From Erythrobacter sp. (GTDB taxonomy: Bacteria > Pseudomonadota > Alphaproteobacteria > Sphingomonadales > Sphingomonadaceae), in the NCBI GenBank assembly GCA_025698865.1, contig JAILWQ010000001.1, forward strand, positions 496,001-560,000: a stretch of DNA of 64,000 nt. The letters are read 5' to 3'. How positions within the stretch are numbered: position 1 is the stretch's first letter; each line of letters begins with the position of its first letter. A program made the translations under genes and the position numbers. Shown piece after piece: positions 10,801 through 18,954 of this stretch. Below the pieces are notes generated by a model that did not search any database, had not been told where the DNA came from, and worked only from the letters and a program-made list of their open reading frames with translations.

Positions 10801-11178
10801 GGCGGCTACACCGAACAGGGCAGCCAGGTCGCCTTGCGGATCGACGGGCTCACCACCGAAAGCCTGTCGGCGCGCAGCGGCTTCAAGCTGGCCGGCTCGC
10901 ACACTACCATGAGCGGCTGGACAGTGACCCCGCAGCTCAACGCCGACTATGTCCGGCGGGTCGGCGGCAGCGACGACATGACCGTCCGCTTCGCCGCGGC
11001 CGACGATATCGGCATCCTGCTCCCGCTCGATCAGGGCGATACCAGCTGGACCGAAATCCGCGGCGGCCTCTCGGTCGCCCGGGGCAATCTGTCCTTCGGC
11101 GCCGGGTTCGAGACCGCGATCGATCGTCAGGCGTTCCGCAACGACCGGGCGATGGTGGAGTTCGGCTACCGGTTCTGA
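7840..11178 (+). CDS. Trypsin-like (S1) serine protease autotransporter
   Basis: Signal peptide; triad context FAAHC / DVAIATLD / GPGDSGGP; GSGTLRAPFF...GLIAPGSTGSTGTLTIDG passenger; C-terminal beta-barrel ending ...MVEFGYRF. Confidence 0.88.
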   Translation: MTSNARRTGLLAAASMVSLAFAASAQAKDESRSGGGVDLRTDNPAVGLDLADISPFQSSYQGFSTVHSVRPDQVVDEPAVVPRNDLSPNAFPPAGILDPTDITGVGQMVINNIPGSPGASLGTCTGTLINPRTVIFAAHCVNTRAASAYGSNTGGTPISFGFKQNNLLALFDWLGFNDPSKIFQTNVDSAIYNVENVWYDPRSVVPEGNFLQADVAIATLDTPAFDIPTWAMLFTPLDQQEHVTVTGYGSTGNGIVGSNTSGNWRRRIAENYVSFLGSLADRNVFLFGSASGGLPQNLYMSSFSDPNPAYNTATGKYDFGLFGPNDVALPREGITGPGDSGGPLILDQKYDIPLVIGVLSGGSRFFAGQPFGSYGTHSFYQPLHAFWDLIVANNPYVYATNKAGIGDWTDSRHWIQAMDPSYQIVINGELVNGLPSTPGEGISGEGAKFGDVCFLDECQDFTDPAEPTVGGDAYFVEGGPGSRNFVPNNIVANPGQGVRPRYFDVTLSAAGLTRLRDANITIDRLTVDGPTTLNITKTGTLNVLGDFTQLVGWTHIDGTLSANEAFLMTGVLAGSGTLRAPFFTSAAGLIAPGSTGSTGTLTIDGNATLASGTTLFIDLNRNGSDMLAVTGTLSLSDPADAGSKGASLVVSSLFGSQPRYRQTFTIATAGGGIEGKFGTVGSFLGVLKPELSYSANTVTATMQAGSFLDLLRGASVTAKAFGKALDQLRAGSYNALGNFYGMVDLMDGNSLAMTFDGLAPTLGTDTNSLQRRQSNVLSFAVADRLSIMGGASGQMAVMGEPGTIRNGLAALGTGQPDVRMGIADLAPKGGSSIQLPEGVAGFVSGGTFGGNIDGASNLADGGQYGSYFGMGLERSVSQKASVGIAVGYADGRELTSSGTSRAATSQLAAYGSYKLGGNAYLGGMASMENVEIDTQRAGFDGGTDQRLYGASNMTRYATNAEIGVNLPLGKGMTLTPRAQLGYDLTNLGGYTEQGSQVALRIDGLTTESLSARSGFKLAGSHTTMSGWTVTPQLNADYVRRVGGSDDMTVRFAAADDIGILLPLDQGDTSWTEIRGGLSVARGNLSFGAGFETAIDRQAFRNDRAMVEFGYRF

Positions 11179-11205
11179 TCCGCCCGGCGGACGACCGAAA
11201 GAAAG

Positions 11206-11235
11206 GGGCCGCGGAGCGATCCGCGGCCCTTTTTC
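11206..11235 (+). terminator. Rho-independent terminator after the autotransporter
   Basis: GGGGCCGCGGAGCGATCCGCGGCCCTTTTTCG. Confidence 0.8.
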
Positions 11236-11253
11236 GTCACCGATGCAATGGCT

Positions 11254-11631
11254 TCATTCGCAGCCGAAGGCGACGATCCGCGAATTGCCGTCGAGCGTGA
11301 TCGTAAGCCGCCCCGGCTCCCCGGCCATGGACATTGTCGTCTGCCCCCCGCCGAGCACCCGTACGCTGCCCGCCATGGAAGCCGCGACGATCTCCTCTTG
11401 CAGGGGCGGCGTCAGCACCTGCCCGACATAGCCGCCGAGCGGCTCGATCGTGCAGCCCATGGTTCGCCGCCGGAACTCGGCCTCGGCCTTGCTCATGCCG
11501 GGGTCAGCCACGCGCTCAGCTCCCTGCCCGCTGCCGGTCATCGAGGGCGGCGGGGGAACGGGAGCCGCGCCGCAGCCCTGCGCCATCGCAGCGCCGAGGA
11601 TCGCCAGGCCCCACGCCGCGCCGGTCCTCAT
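11254..11631 (-). CDS. Small putative lipoprotein/secreted protein
   Basis: MRTGAAWGLAILGAAMAQGCGAAPVPPPPSMTGSG...; lipobox-like AQGC; overlaps the stop of the upstream M1 peptidase. Confidence 0.6.
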   Translation of the reverse strand: MRTGAAWGLAILGAAMAQGCGAAPVPPPPSMTGSGQGAERVADPGMSKAEAEFRRRTMGCTIEPLGGYVGQVLTPPLQEEIVAASMAGSVRVLGGGQTTMSMAGEPGRLTITLDGNSRIVAFGCE

Positions 11632-13541
11632 CCCTCGCCCGGACGCCCGACCACACGGTCGACCCCGCTCCGCGTCACGGCGTGATAGCCCGGCCGCGTC
11701 TTCGCATAGATCCGCGTCGCGATCGGCCGGCCCCATTCGCCCTGATCCCACAACATCTGGAACAGCGGACGGACGAATTTCGCCCGGCCGACTTCAGCAA
11801 GGAAGCTCTCCGCCTGCGGCACTGCGGGCTGATACCGATTGGCGAGCGCCAGTTCGAGCCACAGGAACAGTTCCTCGTTATTGCCCGTGCGCGACAGGCC
11901 CAGCGCCTGATCCAGCGCGGCGAGCTGCTGCGCGCTGCGCTGCTTGGGAATGTTGTCGAGGAAGCGCTGCTTCTCCGCGCTGGTCCAGCCGGCATAGCCC
12001 GCCGGGACCGTGCCGGCGCTCGCATAGGCGGCGACCGCCGCGTCGACCTCGGCAAAGGCGGCCGGGTCGGGCTTCACCACGTTCGAGGGCAGGCCCGGCT
12101 CGAAGATCCATTCGCGCAGCATCAGCCGCTCGGCCTCTTCCGGCGAGCGAGCGAGATTGGTCCGCATGTCCTCGAAGATCATCTGGCTGGTCGCCGGCTC
12201 GAAGGCATGGTTGTCGAACCACTGGCGCAGCCAGGCATCGAACCGCTCGCGCCCGACCATCCGCTCGACCGTGCGCATGAAATAGGCGCCCTTGTCGTAG
12301 GCGATCGCGCTGCCGACCAGTTCGCCCGAACCGTCGGTGTGGAGCGCGGTGCCCGGCGCGTCGCGACCGACCTCGTCGAGCGTCTCGATGATGTTGGCAT
12401 AGGATAGCGCGGCTTCCTGATCGGCGCGCTTCTTGCCGTAGACTTCCTCCACGATGCGGTTCTCGAAATAGGAGGTCACGCCCTCGTTCAGCCAGCCGTC
12501 GCCCCACACCGCATTGGTGACGAGATTGCCCGACCAGCTATGCGCCAGCTCGTGCGCGACGAGACCGTTGTTCGAACGGTCCCCGGCGATGAAGGTCGGG
12601 GTGAGGAAGGTCATCACTGGGTTCTCCATCCCGCCATAGGGGAAGGACGGCGGCAGCACGATCATGTCGTAGCGGCCCCAGCGATAATCGCCGTAAAGCT
12701 TCTCGGCCGCCGCGATCATCTGCTCGGTATCGCCCACCTCGCGCGCCGCGCGGTCGAGCACGGCGGGTTCGGCCCAGACGCCCGAGCGCGGGCCGACCGC
12801 GCGGAAATCGATGTCGCCTGCGGCAAGCGCGATGAGATAGGGCGGTACCGGCTTGTCCATCACGAAAGTGAAGGCGCGGCGATCATTGCCGACATCGACC
12901 GGCTCGCCCTGCCGCACGCCGCTCATCACCACCTCGAGAGGCTTGGGCGCAGTGATCCTCGCTTCCCAGGTCTGGCGGATGCCGGGGCTGTCCTGCGTCG
13001 GGATCCAGGTGCGGTTGAGGATCGCCTGCCCCTGGCTGAAGAGGAAGGGATGCTCGCCACCCTTGGTCTGTTCGGGCGAGAGCCATTGCAGCGCCGCCGC
13101 ATCGGCGGGCGCGCTGTATTCGATCTTCACCTGGCGCGCGCCGTCCAGCTGGATGGTAAGCGGTGCGCCCTTGCCCGCCTCCTCGACATTCGCGCCGACC
13201 TCGTAGGCGAGCGCCCGGCCCGCACCGTCGGTTACCCGCGCGATCTCGAGGCCGTTGGTGTCGAGCACGATCTCGCGCGCATTCGGGGCGGCGAGCACGT
13301 CGAGCACGGCAGTCCCGCCGACCCGCTGCGCGTCGAAATCGAGCGCGAGGTCGAGCGCGACATGGGTCACCCGCGCTTCCTGCGGCCGGGCATAGGTCAA
13401 CTCGTCGACCGCCTCCGGGCTGGTCAGGATCGGCGAGACCATCGCGCCGTCAGTCCCGGCGTTCATGCCCCCCTCGCCCGTCGTGGTGCACCCGGCCGTG
13501 GCGAGTGCGAGAATGGCGGCGGCGGTAACGGTGCGGAACAT
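11628..13541 (-). CDS. M1 family metallopeptidase (aminopeptidase / LTA4 hydrolase-like), lipoprotein signal
   Basis: 637 aa; LATAGCTTT lipobox; YGGMENPVMTFLTP; HELAHSWSGNLVTNAVWGDGWLNEGVTSYFE. Confidence 0.93.
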   Translation of the reverse strand: MFRTVTAAAILALATAGCTTTGEGGMNAGTDGAMVSPILTSPEAVDELTYARPQEARVTHVALDLALDFDAQRVGGTAVLDVLAAPNAREIVLDTNGLEIARVTDGAGRALAYEVGANVEEAGKGAPLTIQLDGARQVKIEYSAPADAAALQWLSPEQTKGGEHPFLFSQGQAILNRTWIPTQDSPGIRQTWEARITAPKPLEVVMSGVRQGEPVDVGNDRRAFTFVMDKPVPPYLIALAAGDIDFRAVGPRSGVWAEPAVLDRAAREVGDTEQMIAAAEKLYGDYRWGRYDMIVLPPSFPYGGMENPVMTFLTPTFIAGDRSNNGLVAHELAHSWSGNLVTNAVWGDGWLNEGVTSYFENRIVEEVYGKKRADQEAALSYANIIETLDEVGRDAPGTALHTDGSGELVGSAIAYDKGAYFMRTVERMVGRERFDAWLRQWFDNHAFEPATSQMIFEDMRTNLARSPEEAERLMLREWIFEPGLPSNVVKPDPAAFAEVDAAVAAYASAGTVPAGYAGWTSAEKQRFLDNIPKQRSAQQLAALDQALGLSRTGNNEELFLWLELALANRYQPAVPQAESFLAEVGRAKFVRPLFQMLWDQGEWGRPIATRIYAKTRPGYHAVTRSGVDRVVGRPGEG

Positions 13542-13611
13542 CGGGTTCTCCGGTTGGAAGTCATGATCGTGAAACGGTTTGGGCGACCGACGGTTGCGCC
13601 GCCATGAAGCG

Positions 13612-14469
13612 TCAGCTCCAGACGGCTTCGGGCGGCAGGCTCATCAGGATGGCGTCGATATTGCCGCCGGTCTTGAGACCGAACAGCGTGCCGCGATCAT
13701 AGACGAGATTGAACTCGGCATAGCGCCCCCGCCATTCGAGCTGGGTGCGCTTGTCGGCCTCGGTGAAATCGCTGTCCATCCGGCGGCGCACGATGCGCGG
13801 GAAAACGTCGAGAAAGGTCTCGCCGACATCGCGGGTGAAGGCGAAGTTCCGCTCGAACGCGGCATCGTCGGTGCATTCGAGATGGTCGTAGAAGATGCCC
13901 CCGACCCCGCGATGGACGCCGCGATGGGGGATGTAGAAATACTCGTCCGCCCATTTCCTGAAGCGGTCGTAATAGGTCGGGTTGTGGGCCGAACAGGCGG
14001 CGCGGAAGCAGGCGTGGAATTCCTCCGTATCCTCCTCGTAGGGGATCGGCGGGTTGAGATCCGCCCCGCCCCCGAACCACGCCTTGCCGGTGATCAGGAA
14101 GCGCGTGTTCATGTGCACGGCGGGCACGTGCGGATTGGCCATGTGGGCGACCAGGCTGATGCCGGTGGCGGTGAAGCCGGGATTGTCCGCATCCGCCCCG
14201 TTGATCGTGGCCGCGAATTCGGGCGCGAAATTGCCGCGCACGGTCGAGACGTTGACGCCGACCTTCTCGAACACCTTGCCCTTCATCACGCCGCGTGTGC
14301 CGCCGCCCGGGTCCGCGTTGCCCTCTTCCTCGCGGTTCCAGGCGGTGTATTCGAACGCGGCGTCGGAGCCCGCCTCTCGCTCGATCGCCTCGAATTCGGT
14401 GCAGATGCGGGTTCGCAGGCTTTCGAACCAATCCTGCGCCGCGTGGCTCTTCTCGATCCAGTCGCTCAT
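13612..14469 (-). CDS. hemF: Oxygen-dependent coproporphyrinogen III oxidase
   Basis: MSDWIEKSHAAQDWFESLRTRI...GVNVSTVRGNF...KAWFGGGADLNPPIPYEED...RGVGGIFYDHL...FNLVYDRGTLFGLKTGGNIDAILMSLPP. Confidence 0.96.
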   Translation of the reverse strand: MSDWIEKSHAAQDWFESLRTRICTEFEAIEREAGSDAAFEYTAWNREEEGNADPGGGTRGVMKGKVFEKVGVNVSTVRGNFAPEFAATINGADADNPGFTATGISLVAHMANPHVPAVHMNTRFLITGKAWFGGGADLNPPIPYEEDTEEFHACFRAACSAHNPTYYDRFRKWADEYFYIPHRGVHRGVGGIFYDHLECTDDAAFERNFAFTRDVGETFLDVFPRIVRRRMDSDFTEADKRTQLEWRGRYAEFNLVYDRGTLFGLKTGGNIDAILMSLPPEAVWS

Positions 14470-14514
14470 GCCGGTCCCCTTGCCAAGCCCGGTGCGGCAG
14501 GGCAATAGCGGGCC

Positions 14515-15246
14515 ATGGTTCCCCTTTCGTTCGCGCCTTTCGAATTCGCCGGAGACGAGTGGCTGCTCGCCACCAACCAGGCCATGTTCTGGCCGCGCGA
14601 ACAGGCCTTGCTGGTGGCGGACCTTCACCTCGAGAAGGCGAGCTTCTTCGCGCGCCACGGCCAGCCGATTCCGCCTTACGACAGCCGCGAGACGCTGGAA
14701 CGGGTCGCGCTGGCGATCCGGGCGACCGGCGCGCGGCGGGTGATCACGCTGGGCGACAATTTCCACGACGCCGATGGCAGCACTCGGCTGGAACCCCACG
14801 CCTGCGGCATGCTGGAGGCGCTGACCAAGGCGGTCGACTGGGTCTGGATCACCGGCAACCACGATGACGGGCACGATCCCGCCATGGCGGCGCGCTGCGG
14901 CGGCACGCTTCTGGAGGAGCTGGAGATCGGCGGCACCGTGCTGCGCCATCAGGCGATGAAGGGCGAGACGCGGCCCGAACTGTCCGGCCATTTTCACCCC
15001 CGCGTGCAGATCAGGGTCCAGCAACGCCACATCCGCCGCCCCTGCGCGGTGGTGAGCAGCGCGGAAACCGCCGACGGCGCACCCTCGGGCCGGATGATCC
15101 TTCCCGCTTTCGGCGCCTTCACCGGCGGGATGCCGGCCAACGACCCGGCGATCCTGAGGGCCATGCAGCCCGCCCACCGGATCGACGCGCTGGTGCCCAC
15201 GAAGGAACGGCTGGCGCGCTTTCCACTCTGGCGCGAGGCAGCCTGA
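14515..15246 (+). CDS. pdeM: Ligase-associated DNA damage response endonuclease PdeM-like metallophosphoesterase
   Basis: VADLHLEKASFFARHGQPIPPYD, TLGDNFHD, ITGNHDDG, SGHFHPR. Confidence 0.85.
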   Translation: MVPLSFAPFEFAGDEWLLATNQAMFWPREQALLVADLHLEKASFFARHGQPIPPYDSRETLERVALAIRATGARRVITLGDNFHDADGSTRLEPHACGMLEALTKAVDWVWITGNHDDGHDPAMAARCGGTLLEELEIGGTVLRHQAMKGETRPELSGHFHPRVQIRVQQRHIRRPCAVVSSAETADGAPSGRMILPAFGAFTGGMPANDPAILRAMQPAHRIDALVPTKERLARFPLWREAA

Positions 15247-15355
15247 GCGACATATCGGCGCAAAATTGCGCGGGTGCGGCAAGTTCCCCTTCCGATTCGC
15301 CGCACGACTGCCTACATCCACCGCCTGTAACCGGTAAGAATCAGGAGAACCGACC

Positions 15356-15898
15356 ATAGCCCGTCCACCCCGGCGCAGCATGCAAATGCCCGTGAAAAGC
15401 GGCCCGCGCTACGACAACATGATCAATGTCCCCAAGGTCCGCGTGATCGATCACGAGGGCGAGAACCTGGGGGTGATGTACACCCGCGAAGCCGTCGAGC
15501 AGGCCAACGAGCATGGTCTGAACCTCGTCGAAGTGTCCCCCAATGCGGACCCGCCCGTGTGCAAGTTCCTCGACGTCGGCAAATATCGCTACGAGGCGCA
15601 GAAGAAGGCGAACCTCGCGCGCAAGACGCAGAAGACGCAGGAAATCAAAGAGATCAAGATGCGTCCGAACATCGACGATCACGATTACGATGTGAAGATG
15701 CGCAACGTGAACAAGTTTATCGAGAACGGCGACAAGGTGAAATGCACCCTACGCTTCCGCGGTCGCGAAATGGCGCACCAGCAACTCGGCATGGACCTCC
15801 TCAACCGCGTCCGCGACGATGTCGAGGAAATCGCCAAGGTCGAAGCCTTTCCGCGCCTCGAAGGCCGGCAGATGGTGATGGTGCTCGCACCCCGGTAA
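15356..15898 (+). CDS. infC: Translation initiation factor IF-3, probable ATA start at 15356 (ATG at 15380 has no SD)
   Basis: (M)[49 protein letters not shown]...; AGGAG at 15343-15347 with 8-nt spacing to ATA. Confidence 0.9.
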   Translation: MARPPRRSMQMPVKSGPRYDNMINVPKVRVIDHEGENLGVMYTREAVEQANEHGLNLVEVSPNADPPVCKFLDVGKYRYEAQKKANLARKTQKTQEIKEIKMRPNIDDHDYDVKMRNVNKFIENGDKVKCTLRFRGREMAHQQLGMDLLNRVRDDVEEIAKVEAFPRLEGRQMVMVLAPR

Positions 15899-15949
15899 CG
15901 GCTCACCGCGAACCGGGGAACGGCGCTCGCCCTCCCCGGTTCGGGTTTC

Positions 15950-16573
15950 ATGATCCCGATACGACGACTTTCGCTGCTGGCATTGGGCACGGCCGGATCG
16001 CTGGCTCTCGCCGCCTGCTCGCAATCCAGTGACGACGCGGCGCCCCCGCCCGCCGCCGCCAGCGAGACTCCGGCCGCTCCCGCTACTCCCGCATCTGCTG
16101 AGCCATCGCCGGCGAACTCGACCGCCCCCGCCGGCTACACCGACGGTCAGGGCATCAACGAGGGTTATCCGGACCTGACCCCGGCGACGCTCACCCCGGA
16201 AGCCGAACGAACCGAAGCGGGTGCCCGCAACGTGCTCGTCTCCTTCGCGCGGGCGGTCGAAATGCGCGAATACGACCAGGCCTGGAACATGCTGAGCCGA
16301 CAGGCCGGCACGAAGTGGACCAAGGCGCAGTTCAACGAGCTGTTCCACGGCCTGTCGGATATCACGGTCGCCGTTCCGGATGGCCGGATGGAAGGGGCCG
16401 CAGGCTCGAGCTACTACACCAGTCAGGCCACGATCACCGCCACGGACGCCGACGGCCGCCCCATCCGCATCGAAGGCCCGATCGTGCTGAGCCGGGTGAA
16501 CGACGTACCCGGTTCGACTGCCGAGGACCGCCGCTGGCACATCCGCTCGGCCGATTTCGAATGGACTCACTGA
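15950..16573 (+). CDS. Hypothetical lipoprotein
   Basis: MIPIRRLSLLALGTAGSLALAACSQSSDD...; lipobox LAAC. Confidence 0.7.
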   Translation: MIPIRRLSLLALGTAGSLALAACSQSSDDAAPPPAAASETPAAPATPASAEPSPANSTAPAGYTDGQGINEGYPDLTPATLTPEAERTEAGARNVLVSFARAVEMREYDQAWNMLSRQAGTKWTKAQFNELFHGLSDITVAVPDGRMEGAAGSSYYTSQATITATDADGRPIRIEGPIVLSRVNDVPGSTAEDRRWHIRSADFEWTH

Positions 16574-16647
16574 GCGCACTCCCCCACCATCCCGCACCGA
16601 TTGAAACACTGCCGCCTCCGCGATAGAGAACGCGGCGCGATGCTGTC

Positions 16648-16738
16648 GGTGGAGAGGCGTTCCTGCGGAGGTTAGGAACGGGCGCCCCGGCCGTGCCACC
16701 CGGCTCCCGCCTTCCTGGGAGCGTGATACAGGAAGGAA
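16648..16738 (+). promoter_or_regulatory. Structured 5' leader with SD-sequestering H-type pseudoknot; candidate sulfur/SAM-responsive riboswitch
   Basis: GGTGG/CCACC closing stem with inner CGTTCC/GGAACG; then stem GCTCCC/GGGAGC whose loop CCTTCCT (16710-16716) pairs with AGGAAGG (16730-16736), the SD of the next gene. Confidence 0.6.
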
Positions 16739-16747
16739 GCTCTCCCT

Positions 16748-18073
16748 ATGAGCGACAACGACATCGATCCCACCACCCCGCGCAAGAACCCCAAGCCCGA
16801 GGTCAAGACCATCGGCGGACGCGAGCTGAAGCCGGCCACGCTGATGATGGGCCACGGCTACGATCCCGTCCTGTCCGAGGGCAGCCTCAAGCCGCCGATC
16901 TTCCTCACCAGCACTTTCGTTTTCCCCAGCGCCGCCGACGGCAAGCGCCATTTCGAAGGCATCACCGGCAAGCGTCCGGGCGGCGCAGACGGGCTCGTCT
17001 ATTCGCGCTTCAACGCGCCGAACCAGGAAATCCTCGAGGATCGCCTTGCGGTGTGGGACGGCGCCGAGGACGCGCTGAGCTTTTCCAGCGGCATGACCGC
17101 GATCTGCGTGCTGATGATGGCCTATGCCGATCAGGGCGACGTGATCGTCCATTCCGGCCCGCTCTACGCCGCGTCCGAAGGCTTCGTTGCCAAGGTGCTG
17201 TCGCGCTGGGGCATCAACTATTTCGACTTCCCGGCCGGTGCAACCCGCGAACAGATCGACGCCGTGCTCGAAAAGGCGAAGGCCAAGGCGTCCGAGACCG
17301 GCGGCAAGGTCTGCATGATCTACCTCGAAAGCCCCGGCAATCCGACCAATGCCCTGGTCGACATCGAGGCGGTGAAGGACGCGCGCGACGCTGCGGGACT
17401 GGGCGGTAGCACAGAAAAGGGTTGCCCGATCGCGATCGACAACACCTTCCTCGGCCCGCTGTGGCAGCGTCCGCTCGACCATGGCGCGGACATCGTCTGC
17501 TATTCGCTGACCAAGTATGTCGGCGGGCATTCGGACCTCGTCGCCGGCTCGATCGCGGGCGCCAAGAAGTGGATGGATCCGGTCCGCTCGCTGCGCAACA
17601 CGATGGGCGGCATTTGCGATCCGAACACCGCCTGGATGCTGCTGCGCAGCCTCGAGACCGTGGAGCTGCGGATGCAGCGCGCGGGCGAGAACGCGGAGAA
17701 AGTCTGCGGTTTCCTAGCCAAGCATCCAAAGGTCGAAGGACTGGGCTATCTCGGCATGATCAAGGATGCGCGCCAGCAGGATATCTATGACCGGCACTGC
17801 CTCGGCGCGGGATCGACCTTCTCGCTGCTGCTGAAGGGCGGCGAGGCGGAATGCTTCCGCTTTCTCGACGCGCTCAAGATCGCCAAGCTCGCGGTCAGCC
17901 TCGGCGGCACGGAGACGCTTGCCAGCCACCCGGCCAGCATGACGCACCTCTCGGTCGCCGAGGGGCGCCGGGCGGAGCTCGGCATTTCGGACAATCTCGT
18001 GCGGATCAGCATCGGGATCGAGGATGCCGACGATTTGATCGCCGATTTCGAGCAGGCGCTGGAAACCGTTTGA
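16748..18073 (+). CDS. Cystathionine gamma-synthase family PLP-dependent enzyme
   Basis: YSRFNAPNQEILEDRLAVWDGAEDALSFSSGMTAI; CYSLTKYVGGHSDLVAG (PLP Lys); SLGGTETLASHPASMTH. Confidence 0.92.
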   Translation: MSDNDIDPTTPRKNPKPEVKTIGGRELKPATLMMGHGYDPVLSEGSLKPPIFLTSTFVFPSAADGKRHFEGITGKRPGGADGLVYSRFNAPNQEILEDRLAVWDGAEDALSFSSGMTAICVLMMAYADQGDVIVHSGPLYAASEGFVAKVLSRWGINYFDFPAGATREQIDAVLEKAKAKASETGGKVCMIYLESPGNPTNALVDIEAVKDARDAAGLGGSTEKGCPIAIDNTFLGPLWQRPLDHGADIVCYSLTKYVGGHSDLVAGSIAGAKKWMDPVRSLRNTMGGICDPNTAWMLLRSLETVELRMQRAGENAEKVCGFLAKHPKVEGLGYLGMIKDARQQDIYDRHCLGAGSTFSLLLKGGEAECFRFLDALKIAKLAVSLGGTETLASHPASMTHLSVAEGRRAELGISDNLVRISIGIEDADDLIADFEQALETV

Positions 18074-18954
18074 GCCGCATCGGCTTCCTCGCTTGTGCCG
18101 ACACGCTGCCAGGTGAGGGGCCGCGGCGCGGCGACGCCTTCGAGCACGATCTCGAAGTCGCCGCGCTGCGCCCGGCTGTCGCGGAGGCCGGGCTGGAACT
18201 GGTCGAGCTGGACTGGCGCGCGCCGCTGAGCGAATTCGCCGGAATCGCGCTCGTCCTGCTCGGCACGGCCTGGGATTACCAGGATCACCCCGGGGAGTTT
18301 CTCGCCAAGTTGGAGGCGCTGACAGCGCGCGGCATCGCGGTCTGCAATCCGCCCGAGGTGGTGCGCTGGAACACGGACAAGACCTATCTGCGCGAACTGG
18401 GCGAACAGGGCGCGCCGATCGTCCCTACGCTTTATGCGGGCGACATGGACCGGGCGGATGTGCTGGCGGCGATGGCGAGCCTCGGCACGCACGATGTGGT
18501 GGTCAAGCGCCAGATCGGGGCGGGCGGGCTCGGCCAGCATCGCTTCACCCGCGACACTCCGCCCGAGCAGGACTGGCGCATGGGCCGCCCCTGCATGGTC
18601 CAGCCCTTTCTGCCGAGCGTGACCGAGGAGGGGGAATACAGCTTCGTCCTCATCGACGGCACTTTCTCCCACGCCATTCGCAAGCGCGCCGCGGCAGGCG
18701 AGTACCGCATCCAGTCGCTCTATGGCGGGAGCGAAGCCGTCCACCAGCCCTCGCCTGAGGATCTCGAAAGCGCGCGGCAGGTGCTGTCCGCCCTGCCCTT
18801 TACCGACCTGCTGTACGCCCGGATCGACATGATCCGCCTGCCGGACGGACGGTTGGCGGTGATGGAGGCCGAACTGATCGAACCCTATCTCTATCCCAAA
18901 CAGGGTCCCGATCTCGGCCAGCGCATGGCCTCGGCGATCGGAGCGCGCCTCTAG
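18070..18954 (+). CDS. ATP-grasp domain protein, TTG start overlapping the upstream stop
   Basis: (M)SRIGFLACADTLPGEGPRRGDAFEHDLEVAAL...DVVVKRQIGAGGLGQHRF...MVQPFLPSVTEEGEYSFVLIDG...RIDMIRLPDGRLAVMEAELIEPYL. Confidence 0.8.
   Translation: MSRIGFLACADTLPGEGPRRGDAFEHDLEVAALRPAVAEAGLELVELDWRAPLSEFAGIALVLLGTAWDYQDHPGEFLAKLEALTARGIAVCNPPEVVRWNTDKTYLRELGEQGAPIVPTLYAGDMDRADVLAAMASLGTHDVVVKRQIGAGGLGQHRFTRDTPPEQDWRMGRPCMVQPFLPSVTEEGEYSFVLIDGTFSHAIRKRAAAGEYRIQSLYGGSEAVHQPSPEDLESARQVLSALPFTDLLYARIDMIRLPDGRLAVMEAELIEPYLYPKQGPDLGQRMASAIGARL

Noticed and set aside
7732-10902. 1056-aa minus-strand ORF opposite the S1 autotransporter
   Set aside because: Antisense ORF created by high GC3; the sense frame has signal peptide, protease triad and barrel.
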